Shown here one piece after another: positions 21,886 through 28,569 of a stretch of DNA of 64,000 nt (within the stretch, counting starts at the first letter, position 1; each line of letters begins with the position of its first letter). Location of the stretch: NCBI RefSeq assembly GCF_019704135.1, contig NZ_AP024355.1:2102001-2166000 (forward strand). The letters run 5' to 3'. The notes beneath the pieces were generated by a model that worked only from the letters and a program-made list of their open reading frames with translations, was not told the origin of the DNA and did not search any database. Both the position numbers and the translations under genes were made by a program. Source of the stretch: Desulfuromonas versatilis (GTDB lineage: Bacteria > Desulfobacterota > Desulfuromonadia > Desulfuromonadales > NIT-T3).

Positions 21886-21927
21886 TTGACGGGGGTCAAG
21901 GTCGGGAGGGGCGGATCGAGGTAGCCT
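21886..21927 (+). promoter_or_regulatory. Fnr-type operator and promoter upstream of small ORF/ygbA
   Basis: The perfect palindrome TTGAC-GGGG-GTCAA (21886-21899) is centred at 21892.5. A weak -10, TAGCCT, is at 21922-21927, giving a start near 21934, so the operator is centred at about -41.5. That is the class II activator position for Crp/Fnr proteins. The rest of the 21812-22137 gap holds the regulator's terminator and a leader of about 200 bases in which I see no other signal. Confidence 0.7.
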
Positions 21928-22137
21928 GGTTGCCGTCCGGAAACTCTGGGCGGCGACGGCTCAGTTTTCATATCGGAAACGAGGAATTTTTCGCAAGGAC
22001 AAGGAAATCAAAGGTTTGCGCGGAGACGTACATGGTACGTCGCACAAGCAAGGCTGCAGATTGACGCAGAGATTGCGGAAAAGGGCCGTTTTCGGATGGA
22101 AACTAGTCTGGGGCATATTCATTGCGGAGGGCATGCC

Positions 22138-22221
22138 ATGAAAAAATTTCTGCTGGTCATTCTGCGCTGCAACCTGTTTCGGGCCCTGGTGCTTCTGCTG
22201 CTGGCCTGGCTGCACGGGTAG
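22138..22221 (+). CDS. 27-residue membrane peptide
   Basis: Starts M-K-K-F-L-L-V-I-L and ends A-W-L-H-G, with one predicted membrane helix running through most of the peptide and two positive charges at the N-terminus (inside-positive). A good ribosome site, GGAGG at 22126-22130, lies seven bases before the ATG. It would be the first gene on the transcript from the Fnr-type site at 21886, ahead of the ygbA-like gene. No homologue is known to me; a regulatory or stress-related micro-membrane protein is a guess. Confidence 0.55.
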   Translation: MKKFLLVILRCNLFRALVLLLLAWLHG

Positions 22222-22340
22222 GGCACCGCAGGGGGCCTTCCCCGCAGGCCGTTCCTTTGTTTACAATAGACGACAATCCACTATCCAAGGGTTTGATCCG
22301 GGGCAATGCCCCCGGCTCGGAACCCTGTCGGGCCGATGCC

Positions 22341-22724
22341 ATGAAACGACCTGCAGTCAAAACGGAAAATCCGGCATTGAACCGCCGGGAGCGCAAGGAT
22401 CTCAAGGTCCTGGCCCTGTTTACCGCGGTATATTGCCGAGCCCACCACGACCAGCCGGGACTGCCCCTGGACCTGGAAGGCGCGGGGCTGCCGGATCTGG
22501 GGCTTGGTCGCAGCCGCCTCTGCCCGGAGTGCCGGGAGTTTCTCATCTACGCCATGACCCGGCGGATCAAATGTCCCCTGGAGCCCAAGCCAACCTGCAA
22601 GCATTGCCAGGTGCACTGCTATCGGCCCGGGCACCGGGAAAAGGTCCGGAAAATCATGCGTTTTTCCGGCAAGCACCTGATCCGGCGCGGGCGGCTCGAC
22701 CTGCTCTGGCATTATTTTTTCTGA
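22341..22724 (+). CDS. YgbA-family nitrosative-stress protein
   Basis: 127 residues rich in cysteine. The pattern R-R-E-R-K-D-L...Y-C-R-A-H-H near the N-terminus, L-C-P-E-C-R-E-F-L-I-Y-A near residue 58, then C-P-L-E-P-K-P-T-C-K-H-C and C-Y-R-P-G-H-R-E-K, with I-M-R-F-S-G near the end, matches the nitrous-oxide-stimulated-promoter family (YgbA). E. coli ygbA is under the NO repressor NsrR. ATG 22341 lacks a clear ribosome site, so the start is not certain. It lies downstream of a Crp/Fnr gene and an Fnr-type site, supporting a role in nitrosative stress here too. Confidence 0.82.
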   Translation: MKRPAVKTENPALNRRERKDLKVLALFTAVYCRAHHDQPGLPLDLEGAGLPDLGLGRSRLCPECREFLIYAMTRRIKCPLEPKPTCKHCQVHCYRPGHREKVRKIMRFSGKHLIRRGRLDLLWHYFF

Positions 22725-22742
22725 GTCTGGGAGGACGAGACT

Positions 22743-22886
22743 ATGTGGGCCACCGTTTTTGCTGCGATCCTGGCCGGCTTCTGGCTGGCAACCGTATTGA
22801 CCGCCTTTTGTCCGCTGCGGGCCTATCGCCGGCGCAAAGAACTACTTGAAGAAGAAAATTGTACCTTTGACTCCGGTCAAGGATAA
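22743..22886 (+). CDS. 47-residue single-pass membrane protein
   Basis: Starts M-W-A-T-V-F-A-A-I-L, has one hydrophobic helix (residues 3-23), a short Cys-Pro turn, then a positively charged stretch (R-A-Y-R-R-R-K) and an acidic tail. The N-terminus should be outside and the charged tail in the cytoplasm. A strong ribosome site, GGGAGG (22729-22734), is eight bases before ATG 22743, and the gene begins 18 bases after ygbA, so it is likely co-transcribed. Its last codons contain the operator of the next gene (22867-22880). Function unknown. Confidence 0.65.
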   Translation: MWATVFAAILAGFWLATVLTAFCPLRAYRRRKELLEEENCTFDSGQG

Positions 22887-22909
22887 CCCAGACAGCCAAC
22901 GGGTATGAT
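22867..22909 (+). promoter_or_regulatory. Fnr-type operator and promoter of the dicluster ferredoxin gene
   Basis: The perfect palindrome TTGAC-TCCG-GTCAA (22867-22880) is centred at 22873.5. The -10 TATGAT at 22904-22909 gives a start near 22916, placing the operator at about -42, the class II activation position. It lies within the coding sequence of the preceding 47-residue protein and shares both half-sites with the site at 21886. Confidence 0.75.
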
Positions 22910-22954
22910 CGGTACAAATCGAAATCAATCATAAATCGACGGAATGGGGGAACC

Positions 22955-23692
22955 ATGATTCGCGAAATCGTAAAAATCGACGAAGAAAAGTGCAACGGCT
23001 GCGGCCTGTGCGTACCTTCCTGCGCGGAAGGGGCCATCAAGATTGTCAACGGCAAGGCCAAGCTGATCGCCGACAACCTCTGCGACGGGCTCGGGGCCTG
23101 CCTCGGTGACTGCCCCGAGGGGGCGATCACCATCGAGCGTCGCGAAGCCGAGGAGTTTGACGAGGTAGCCGTTGAAGAGCATCTGAACAAGGAGGGGAAA
23201 CCCGCTCCCGCCGGGCACGGTCCGGCCGCCCATGCACCCGCCCACGGCGGCGGATGCCCGTCGGCTCGCGTTATGAATATTGACCGCCAGCCTGCGCCGG
23301 CCGCCGCCGAGGAAGCGGGGACCCGCCAGTCCCAGCTGCGCCAGTGGCCGGTACAGATGCACCTGGTTCCGCCGACTGCTCCTTTTCTTCGCGATGCCGA
23401 CCTGCTGCTCGCCGCCGACTGCGCCCCCTTCGCCTACGCCGATTTCCATAAGGATTTTCTGGCCGGCAAGGCGCTGCTTATCGGCTGTCCCAAACTCGAC
23501 GACGGCCAGGCCTATCTTGAAAAGTTGACCGCCATGCTCCGGGGTAACAATATCAAGCGCCTCACCGTGGTCCACATGGAGGTTCCCTGCTGCAGCGGCC
23601 TGATCGCCATCGCCCGCCAGGCCATTGCTGCCTGCGGCAAGGATGTCCCTCTCGAGACCATTCGCATCGGCATCCAGGGGGATGTGAAATAA
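22955..23692 (+). CDS. dicluster 4Fe-4S ferredoxin protein (FrdX-like)
   Basis: 245 residues. The N-terminal 65 residues carry two iron-sulfur motifs, C-N-G-C-G-L-C-V-P-S-C and C-D-G-L-G-A-C-L-G-D-C-P. After an Ala/Pro/His-rich linker with H-G-G-G-C-P, a conserved C-terminal region has A-D-C-A-P-F-A-Y, I-G-C-P-K-L-D-D and V-P-C-C-S-G-L, so further cysteines may bind metal. Proteins of this layout often accompany the hybrid cluster protein Hcp under HcpR control and are presumed electron donors. Hcp itself is not in the window. Confidence 0.85.
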   Translation: MIREIVKIDEEKCNGCGLCVPSCAEGAIKIVNGKAKLIADNLCDGLGACLGDCPEGAITIERREAEEFDEVAVEEHLNKEGKPAPAGHGPAAHAPAHGGGCPSARVMNIDRQPAPAAAEEAGTRQSQLRQWPVQMHLVPPTAPFLRDADLLLAADCAPFAYADFHKDFLAGKALLIGCPKLDDGQAYLEKLTAMLRGNNIKRLTVVHMEVPCCSGLIAIARQAIAACGKDVPLETIRIGIQGDVK

Positions 23693-23720
23693 CTGCCGTT
23701 ACCACAATACTGAAAACAAG

Positions 23721-23752
23721 AAAAAAGCCGGGGTTCTCGCCCCGGCTTTTTG
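23721..23752. terminator. bidirectional terminator between ferredoxin and small membrane genes
   Basis: AAAAAA-GCCGGGG-TTCTCG-CCCCGGC-TTTTT serves both the plus-strand ferredoxin gene and the minus-strand pair ending at 23778. Confidence 0.85.
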
Positions 23753-23777
23753 CTTGCTGATGGGATGTCCCAGGCGG

Positions 23778-24014
23778 CTATTGGACCTTTTCCTCCGCCA
23801 GTTCCTGTTTTTCGCTGGCCACCCCTTTGACGATTCCGAACAGCACCAGGATCGCCGGAACCAGTTGGGCCATCACGATAAGGCCGCAGAGTCCGAGAAA
23901 GGCCCAAACCACGATCCCGCTGTTGTCTTCCCGGATGCCCGTGGCAGCCAGTGCCGAAGTAGCGGAGCCAGCCAGGATAACCATTGCCGCAGCCAATTTA
24001 GCGATCGATTTCAT
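23778..24014 (-). CDS. small membrane protein with N-terminal signal (copy B)
   Basis: 78 residues: a cleavable-looking signal (M-K-S-I-A-K-L-A...T-S-A-L-A-A) followed by one membrane helix (about 35-62) containing the motif Q-L-V-P-A-I-L-V-L and a charged C-terminal tail. A strong ribosome site, AAAGGAGG, precedes ATG 24014. It resembles the next gene upstream in layout and in the Q-L-x-P motif, so the two are probably paralogues. Function unknown. Confidence 0.75.
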   Translation of the reverse strand: MKSIAKLAAAMVILAGSATSALAATGIREDNSGIVVWAFLGLCGLIVMAQLVPAILVLFGIVKGVASEKQELAEEKVQ

Positions 24015-24070
24015 GATGTCCTCCTTTGTGGTGTCGGTTGAGGTTTTTTGCCCATGTAACCCGTGTATAT

Positions 24071-24295
24071 TCAGGAATTTCTCTGTGGTTTAGGCTCCTT
24101 GCCGAAAAGGCCGCCGATCATGGATATCAGCAGCATCAGGCCGGGAAGCAGCTGGGTAACCAGCACCAGGGCCAGAAAGGTGATAAAGAGCCGGGCAACC
24201 AGGCCGAATGCCTCGGCCTCGGGATTGAGGGCTGCCATGGCGGGGGCGGCGGATGCGAACAGCAGGGCCAGGGTGTTGTTAAGTGAGGTTTTCAT
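24071..24295 (-). CDS. small membrane protein with N-terminal signal (copy A)
   Basis: 74 residues: a signal-like start (M-K-T-S-L-N-N-T-L...A-P-A-M-A-A), a membrane helix (about 32-60) with Q-L-L-P-G-L-M-L-L, and a basic tail G-K-E-P-K-P-Q-R. AAAGGAG lies seven bases before ATG 24295. It shares length, topology and the Q-L-x-P helix motif with the gene 56 bases downstream, which suggests tandem duplication. No function is recognised. Confidence 0.75.
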   Translation of the reverse strand: MKTSLNNTLALLFASAAPAMAALNPEAEAFGLVARLFITFLALVLVTQLLPGLMLLISMIGGLFGKEPKPQRNS

Positions 24296-24816
24296 GACCG
24301 ACTCCTTTCATCGCTGTTGCCATTGCCATCTGCGTTTGACCTTCTAAATAGCATCGACCATACCAGGATTTGAAAATTGCCATAAAAAACAGCTAAACTA
24401 TTGAATCAGTGAGGAAAATAAATTTCCTGACGGTCTCTTGAGGGAGGAGATTGCAGGCGGTCTGTATATCCGAAATATGCGGCAGAGATGCTCTGCCCCT
24501 TGAAGGGCGCTGCCGCCATCTCTTAACTGTTCGGAAATACCTAGGAAAAAAATATGTATGGGGACTTTATACAGGGGCCCGGAGAAAGGATGGGGAATTT
24601 ATACATCCCGATCAGACGGTTCTCTGGAGGGTTGGGAAAATGGCCGATGAAATCCGGCGCGCACTGGAAAGTTGCTAAGGGGAGACTTACCGGTTCACTG
24701 CAAGGGGTATTTCTGCCTGGAGGGTACCGGCGAAAGAGGAGAGCGCGGACGAAATGCCCGGGACCAACAGAGTGCTCAGGGGCGGGGGCGTCGGCAAATC
24801 GGCCCGGTGGGAGTGA
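24296..24816. other. 521-base region without a convincing gene
   Basis: An open frame of 75 codons (from TTG 24451) shows no ribosome site or recognisable motif and is not called. The region has a lower-GC upstream half and a pair of 16-base direct repeats (24558-24605). It contains the upstream signals of the small membrane protein gene at 24295, but no clear -10/-35 pair was picked out. Confidence 0.6.
24558..24605. repeat. pair of 16-base direct repeats
   Basis: ATGGGGACTTTATACA (24558-24573) and ATGGGGAATTTATACA (24590-24605) differ at one base and are spaced 32 bases apart, about three helical turns. They could be tandem protein sites or a trace of a mobile element; the flanks give no transposase. 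Confidence 0.55.
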
Positions 24817-25107
24817 TCAGCACTTCGGGCTCAGGCCCAGACCCTCGGGTTCTCTGCTTAAAGGGTTGAATTGGCAAACCGCGGCGCGGCCGCTGTCGAA
24901 CATGGTCATCTCCCAGTTTTCCAGGTGAAAGTCCCGGCGCAGGATATACATGTCCCCCAACTCGTCCAGCACCATGAAATACTGATGGTCGGTGGAAAAC
25001 CACCGATCCTGGATATCCATGATTCTGACCAATTGCCGCCCCAGGAAAAACTTGACTGGTTCATCCTCCCCGTGGAATCCCAAATGACATTCGACCTGGA
25101 CTTTCAT
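24817..25107 (-). CDS. conserved-looking hypothetical protein, 96 residues
   Basis: From ATG 25107 the protein reads M-K-V-Q-V-E-C-H-L-G-F-H-G-E and continues with R-Q-L-V-R-I-M-D-I-Q-D-R-W and Y-F-M-V-L-D-E-L-G-D-M-Y-I-L-R-R-D. It is a compact beta-rich chain that looks like a conserved small cytoplasmic protein seen in related bacteria. A run of eight G residues lies one base before the ATG on the coding strand. An earlier ATG at 25122 is possible but sits against its ribosome site. No function known. Confidence 0.65.
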   Translation of the reverse strand: MKVQVECHLGFHGEDEPVKFFLGRQLVRIMDIQDRWFSTDHQYFMVLDELGDMYILRRDFHLENWEMTMFDSGRAAVCQFNPLSREPEGLGLSPKC

Positions 25108-25413
25108 TCCCCCCCCACCCATTCCTGCTTGGCTTGCCGTCAAGCAATCTGGTTGTCCTGCGACGTCGTCAAAATGACACGATGTCCGGTTTATTCGGGT
25201 GTCTGCATAATTCACACCATGTTTTTAAGGGTGGGCGGAGCGACGAGCATATTTCTTTGCAACAAGGGCTGGGATTGTCCCTGCCGGGCGCGAAGGGTCC
25301 TGAAATTCGGTCGACCTCCCAGTGCGCCGGGACGAGGATAATTATATTGGAGTGAGTCTGGCAGGAGGCGGCGAAGGGCCAGGGGAGGCCCTTCGCCGGG
25401 TTTTGAGGAACGT
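25108..25413. other. 306-base intergenic region
   Basis: Holds the upstream region of the 96-residue gene and a 12-bp hairpin (25369-25398) just after the cytochrome stop, without a T-run on the minus strand. An A/T-rich patch at 25337-25350 may be a -10 element. No gene seen. Confidence 0.55.
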
Positions 25414-26178
25414 TTATTTCTTGTGGCAGTCTCCACACTTGGTCGGGCCGGCTCCCTTATCCTGGTGACAGCCCTTGCAGACCTCGTGGGCCCAGTCCTT
25501 ATCCGGGGCGAATTTTCCAGGGGCGGCCTCGCCATGGCAGGCCGGGCAGCCGAATTGTTCGCCATGCATCTTGTGCGACAGGGTGACGTTGCCGTTTTTG
25601 GCCTCAAGCACTATGCTTTCAGGGCCAGCGGCTGAGGCCACTACGGTTTTGGCGACTGTCTGCTTGGCAGCTTCGGTGGTTTCCGTCGCCTGCTGGCTCA
25701 GGGTCTGGGTGGTTTGGGATACCGTCTGGGAGACCTGCTTGCCAGCCTCGGCCGCCTGCTCCCCGGCCGCCGCGGCCATCCCCGCTGCGGCGCCCGCGGC
25801 CGTTCCCTCCGCCATTGGGGCGGAAGTTTGGGATTCCCCAAGCATGGCCTTGGCTTGCTCGGCGGTTTTCTCTACCATGGCCTCAGTCTTCTGGCCCACC
25901 TCGCCGGCCATTTCTTTGGCTTGCTCCAGGGTTTTCCCGGCCGCCTCGGTGGTCGCTTCAGCCGCCTTATCCGCTGTTTCCACAGCTTTTTGGGTCATCT
26001 CTTCGGCAGATTTTTCTACCTGTTGGGCCATCTGCTGCATTTTTTCCATGGGTTTTTCAGCCTGCGCGGCCTGTTCCGCGGGTTTCGGTTCCGGTGCCTT
26101 GGTCTGCTCTTCCTGTTTGCTGCAACCGAAGGCAAGCACCGAGGCCAAAAGAACTACTGCTACCTGAAATTTTTTCAT
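25414..26178 (-). CDS. lipoprotein with helical stalk and PpcA-like triheme cytochrome domain
   Basis: 254 residues in three parts. (1) A lipoprotein signal with lipobox L-A-F-G-C, lipidated Cys19, then Ser20. (2) Residues 20-190: Ala/Glu/Lys/Gln-rich, Pro-poor heptad- or 11-mer-like helix, interrupted by an Ala/Gly-rich patch near 120-140. (3) Residues 190-254: a triheme c7 domain with C-P-A-C-H (211), C-K-G-C-H (234) and C-G-D-C-H (248), extra His ligands at S-H-K-M-H (202, 205) and A-H (231). Its edges, I-V-L-E-A-K-N-G-N-V and G-P-T-K-C-G-D-C-H-K-K, closely match Geobacter PpcA. PpcA is a free periplasmic electron carrier; this version would be anchored to a membrane. Strong AAGGAGGAG ribosome site. 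Confidence 0.88.
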   Translation of the reverse strand: MKKFQVAVVLLASVLAFGCSKQEEQTKAPEPKPAEQAAQAEKPMEKMQQMAQQVEKSAEEMTQKAVETADKAAEATTEAAGKTLEQAKEMAGEVGQKTEAMVEKTAEQAKAMLGESQTSAPMAEGTAAGAAAGMAAAAGEQAAEAGKQVSQTVSQTTQTLSQQATETTEAAKQTVAKTVVASAAGPESIVLEAKNGNVTLSHKMHGEQFGCPACHGEAAPGKFAPDKDWAHEVCKGCHQDKGAGPTKCGDCHKK

Positions 26179-26412
26179 GACTCCTCCTTCTCCTTGTTTC
26201 CGATCTCTTCCGGGGCGTGGGAAATCTTCCCTCTACAACTCTGTGCGACTTGGTTGGAAGATTTTAAAGAAGGTTTTCGAGAATTCAAGTCCGCAGGGGA
26301 TTTTATGCCCCTTGAGGGCAAAAAATTCGTAAGCACTGCGGCTTGACTAATGAAATAGGATGACGAAACCCTGGTATTTCCCTATCATTAAATGTCCCGG
26401 GCGAAGATTATT

Positions 26413-26421
26413 TGCTATAGT
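26413..26421 (+). promoter_or_regulatory. extended -10 promoter of the receiver-PilZ gene
   Basis: TGCTATAGT is an extended -10 (TGN-TATAGT) with no good -35; the start would be near 26428, about 38 bases before the ATG. Confidence 0.4.
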
Positions 26422-26465
26422 TGGGGCAGTTTGACTGAATAAGCCGGTTGAAGAGGCATACCGAA

Positions 26466-27191
26466 ATGGCCAACCCCAAAATTCTTCTTGCTGATGAGTC
26501 CAGGTTCTTTACCGAACTCGAACTGCGTTTTCTGAAACAGACCCCGGCGGAGATTACGGTTGCCCGCGCCTGCAGCGAAGTGCTCGACCTGAGCCGAAAA
26601 ATGATGCCGGCGCTGATCTACCTGGCGTACAGCCTCGCCGACCAGGATGGCGCCACCTGCTGCCGGACCCTGAAAGGCGATCCGGACCTGGCCAGGATAC
26701 CCGTCGTGCTGATAGGCGACGGAACCCGAGAAGCCGAGATGACCAAGTGCAAAGCCGCCGGGGCCGACGGTCTGTTGACCAAGCCGATCGAGCGCCGTTC
26801 ATTTCTTGCCCTGGGCCGGCAGTTTCTGGCCACCGTGGAGCGTCGCGAGCCGAGACTCCCCTGCCGGACTCCGGCTTTTTTCTCCCTGCTGGGGAAGAAT
26901 GGCTACGGCAATACCGTCGATCTGAGTGCCGGTGGGGTGTTCATCGAATACTCCGGAGTGGTTACCCCTGAGGCCCGGATTCAGCTGAATTTCACCTTGC
27001 CTGGACGGCCATCCCAAATTGTCGGCGTTTCGGGGCGGGTGGCCTGGATCAACAACGGCCCCGAATTGCAGCGGGCCGATATGCCACCCGGGTTCGGCGT
27101 GGAATTTCTCGATCTTTCCGTAGATTCAGCCCACCAGATCGAGGTTTTTCTGAAGAACCTGATGGGACATGCCAGCCAGGGGCTGGGCTGA
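26466..27191 (+). CDS. pseudo-receiver / PilZ protein
   Basis: 241 residues. Residues 4-120 have the fold pattern of a response-regulator receiver: I-L-L-A-D-E near the N-terminus and the conserved Lys106 in L-T-K-P. The phosphoacceptor aspartate is replaced by Ala54 (Y-L-A-Y-S-L-A) and the usual Thr/Ser before it by Gly84, so phosphorylation is unlikely. Residues 122-235 form a PilZ domain with intact cyclic-di-GMP motifs R-R-E-P-R and V-D-L-S-A-G-G. ATG 26466 has GAGG nine bases upstream. Likely a cyclic-di-GMP effector whose receiver serves protein contacts. Confidence 0.82.
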   Translation: MANPKILLADESRFFTELELRFLKQTPAEITVARACSEVLDLSRKMMPALIYLAYSLADQDGATCCRTLKGDPDLARIPVVLIGDGTREAEMTKCKAAGADGLLTKPIERRSFLALGRQFLATVERREPRLPCRTPAFFSLLGKNGYGNTVDLSAGGVFIEYSGVVTPEARIQLNFTLPGRPSQIVGVSGRVAWINNGPELQRADMPPGFGVEFLDLSVDSAHQIEVFLKNLMGHASQGLG

Positions 27192-27222
27192 TACATTGGT
27201 CGTATCACCAGGAGAAAGAAGG

Positions 27223-27618
27223 ATGGAGGTTAGCGACATCGGGGAGTGTTTCGTGTGTGGCCAGGGCAATCCGGCCGGCCTCCAGGCGGTTTTCTGCGTT
27301 GACGGGGAATCCCGCTCAGCAAGTGCCAGGGTGACCCTCCCCGAGCGGTTTCAGGGCTGGCAGGGCGTGGTCCACGGAGGGATTGTCGCCTCGCTGCTGG
27401 ATGAGGCGGCCATTTATGCCTGCCGCAGCCTCGAGCCCCAACTGGTTACCGCAGAGATCACCGTCCGCTATAAAAAGCCCGTTCCCGTCGGGCGGGAGCT
27501 GCAGGTGCGGGCCCAGTTCCTCGAACAGCGCAAGCGGATCATGCATGTGAGGGCATGGGTCGAAATGGAGGGCCAGCTTTTGGCGGAGGCGGACTCCAAG
27601 GTATTTTGCCTCAGATAG
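27223..27618 (+). CDS. PaaI-type hotdog thioesterase
   Basis: 131-residue hotdog-fold protein. The helix motif V-V-H-G-G-I-V-A-S-L-L-D-E-A (residues 46-59) has the His/Gly-Gly and Asp expected of PaaI-type acyl-CoA thioesterases, followed by the strand V-R-Y-K-K-P-V-P-V-G. An N-terminal C-F-V-C-G pair is also found in several relatives. GGAGA precedes ATG 27223. The substrate cannot be told. Confidence 0.83.
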   Translation: MEVSDIGECFVCGQGNPAGLQAVFCVDGESRSASARVTLPERFQGWQGVVHGGIVASLLDEAAIYACRSLEPQLVTAEITVRYKKPVPVGRELQVRAQFLEQRKRIMHVRAWVEMEGQLLAEADSKVFCLR

Positions 27619-27712
27619 CCCGACTTCCCGGGCAGGGCCAGGGCTTGGGCGGTTGGTTCCCGGTTGTTTTCAGGTAAACTTGGAGCACATGTCCAGCCTG
27701 GGAGGAGACCGA

Positions 27713-28015
27713 ATGACGGAAGATCGCAGATCCTGGGACCTTCAGGTCGAAAGAAGCCATGCGGTGGAAAAGGTTGCGGCCGATCTTGGTCTGTTGGGGG
27801 CCGGTCGTCATTTCTTCTGCCCCGGATGTCAACCCGATGGGACCGGCACTCCGGAACTGGTCATCAAGGGCGGGGATTTCCAGTGTTTCCGCTGTGGAGC
27901 CCAGGGCGATGTGGTGGGCCTGGTGAAACTGGCCAAAAACTGCGATCTCGATGCCGCCATCGCCTGGCTGGCCCGGGAGACCGAGGACCCTCAAGGGACC
28001 GGACCAGGGATGTAA
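27713..28015 (+). CDS. stand-alone CHC2-type (primase-like) zinc-finger protein
   Basis: 100 residues. The segment F-F-C-P-G-C...F-Q-C-F-R-C-G-A-Q-G-D-V-V-G-L resembles the zinc finger at the N-terminus of DnaG primases, but no primase catalytic domain follows. Helix-rich flanks are present. GGAGGAG precedes ATG 27713. It may bind nucleic acid or be a relic of a mobile-element primase. No mobile genes are adjacent. Confidence 0.68.
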   Translation: MTEDRRSWDLQVERSHAVEKVAADLGLLGAGRHFFCPGCQPDGTGTPELVIKGGDFQCFRCGAQGDVVGLVKLAKNCDLDAAIAWLARETEDPQGTGPGM

Positions 28016-28263
28016 GCCGCCCTGGGCAGGGTTGGGTCCCCGGCCTGCATCCGGCAGCAGGATGCTGTGGAGGAGGCAGGCGGAGCCGATTGAGGCCCCC
28101 AGGGTTACCGTTCAGGCCGCCTCGCGGGGCGGTGCCCGGGGATGGACAACTTTTTGGTTGTCGCCGACCCGGGGCTCTGTGTTAGACTCCTGCTCCTTTT
28201 GCGGGCGAACAGGTTTCGTCCGGGAATCTCAATTGCAAAGCGGCAGCGGGAGGATGGTTACCC

Positions 28264-28569
28264 ATGGAGCATAGGGCGGAGCTTATCGACAGGATTGCGG
28301 GCCGCACGCGGCAGCGGTTTTCCAGTCGCGGAGGGGTAGAGCAGGCCCCCAGCGGTGAGTTGAACGCCTTCATCGTCCAGGAAATTCGCATTGCCCTGCG
28401 CAGCCTTGAAAACCCCTACACCGGAGTTATCCGGGGTTGGCAGGGGCAGGGCTATCAGCTCGATCTCTGCTGGTGGGAAGACGAGGAAAATCCCGAAGCG
28501 ATCGTCTTCGGCCTGGCCGGGGCGATCCTGGATCACGAGGTACGAAAGGCGTTGGGCTTGCCGGGGTGA
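28264..28569 (+). CDS. hypothetical protein, 101 residues
   Basis: Not recognised. It starts M-E-H-R-A-E-L-I-D-R and ends with a helix V-F-G-L-A-G-A-I-L-D-H-E-V-R. The centre has R-G-W-Q-G-Q-G-Y-Q-L-D-L-C-W-W. A GGAGG site lies about ten bases before ATG 28264. No membrane segment or signal is seen. Codon use is like its neighbours, so it is likely a real gene. Confidence 0.6.
   Translation: MEHRAELIDRIAGRTRQRFSSRGGVEQAPSGELNAFIVQEIRIALRSLENPYTGVIRGWQGQGYQLDLCWWEDEENPEAIVFGLAGAILDHEVRKALGLPG

Noticed and set aside
24451-24678. 75-codon frame starting TTG
   Set aside because: No ribosome site, no recognisable motif, and codon use unlike the neighbours.
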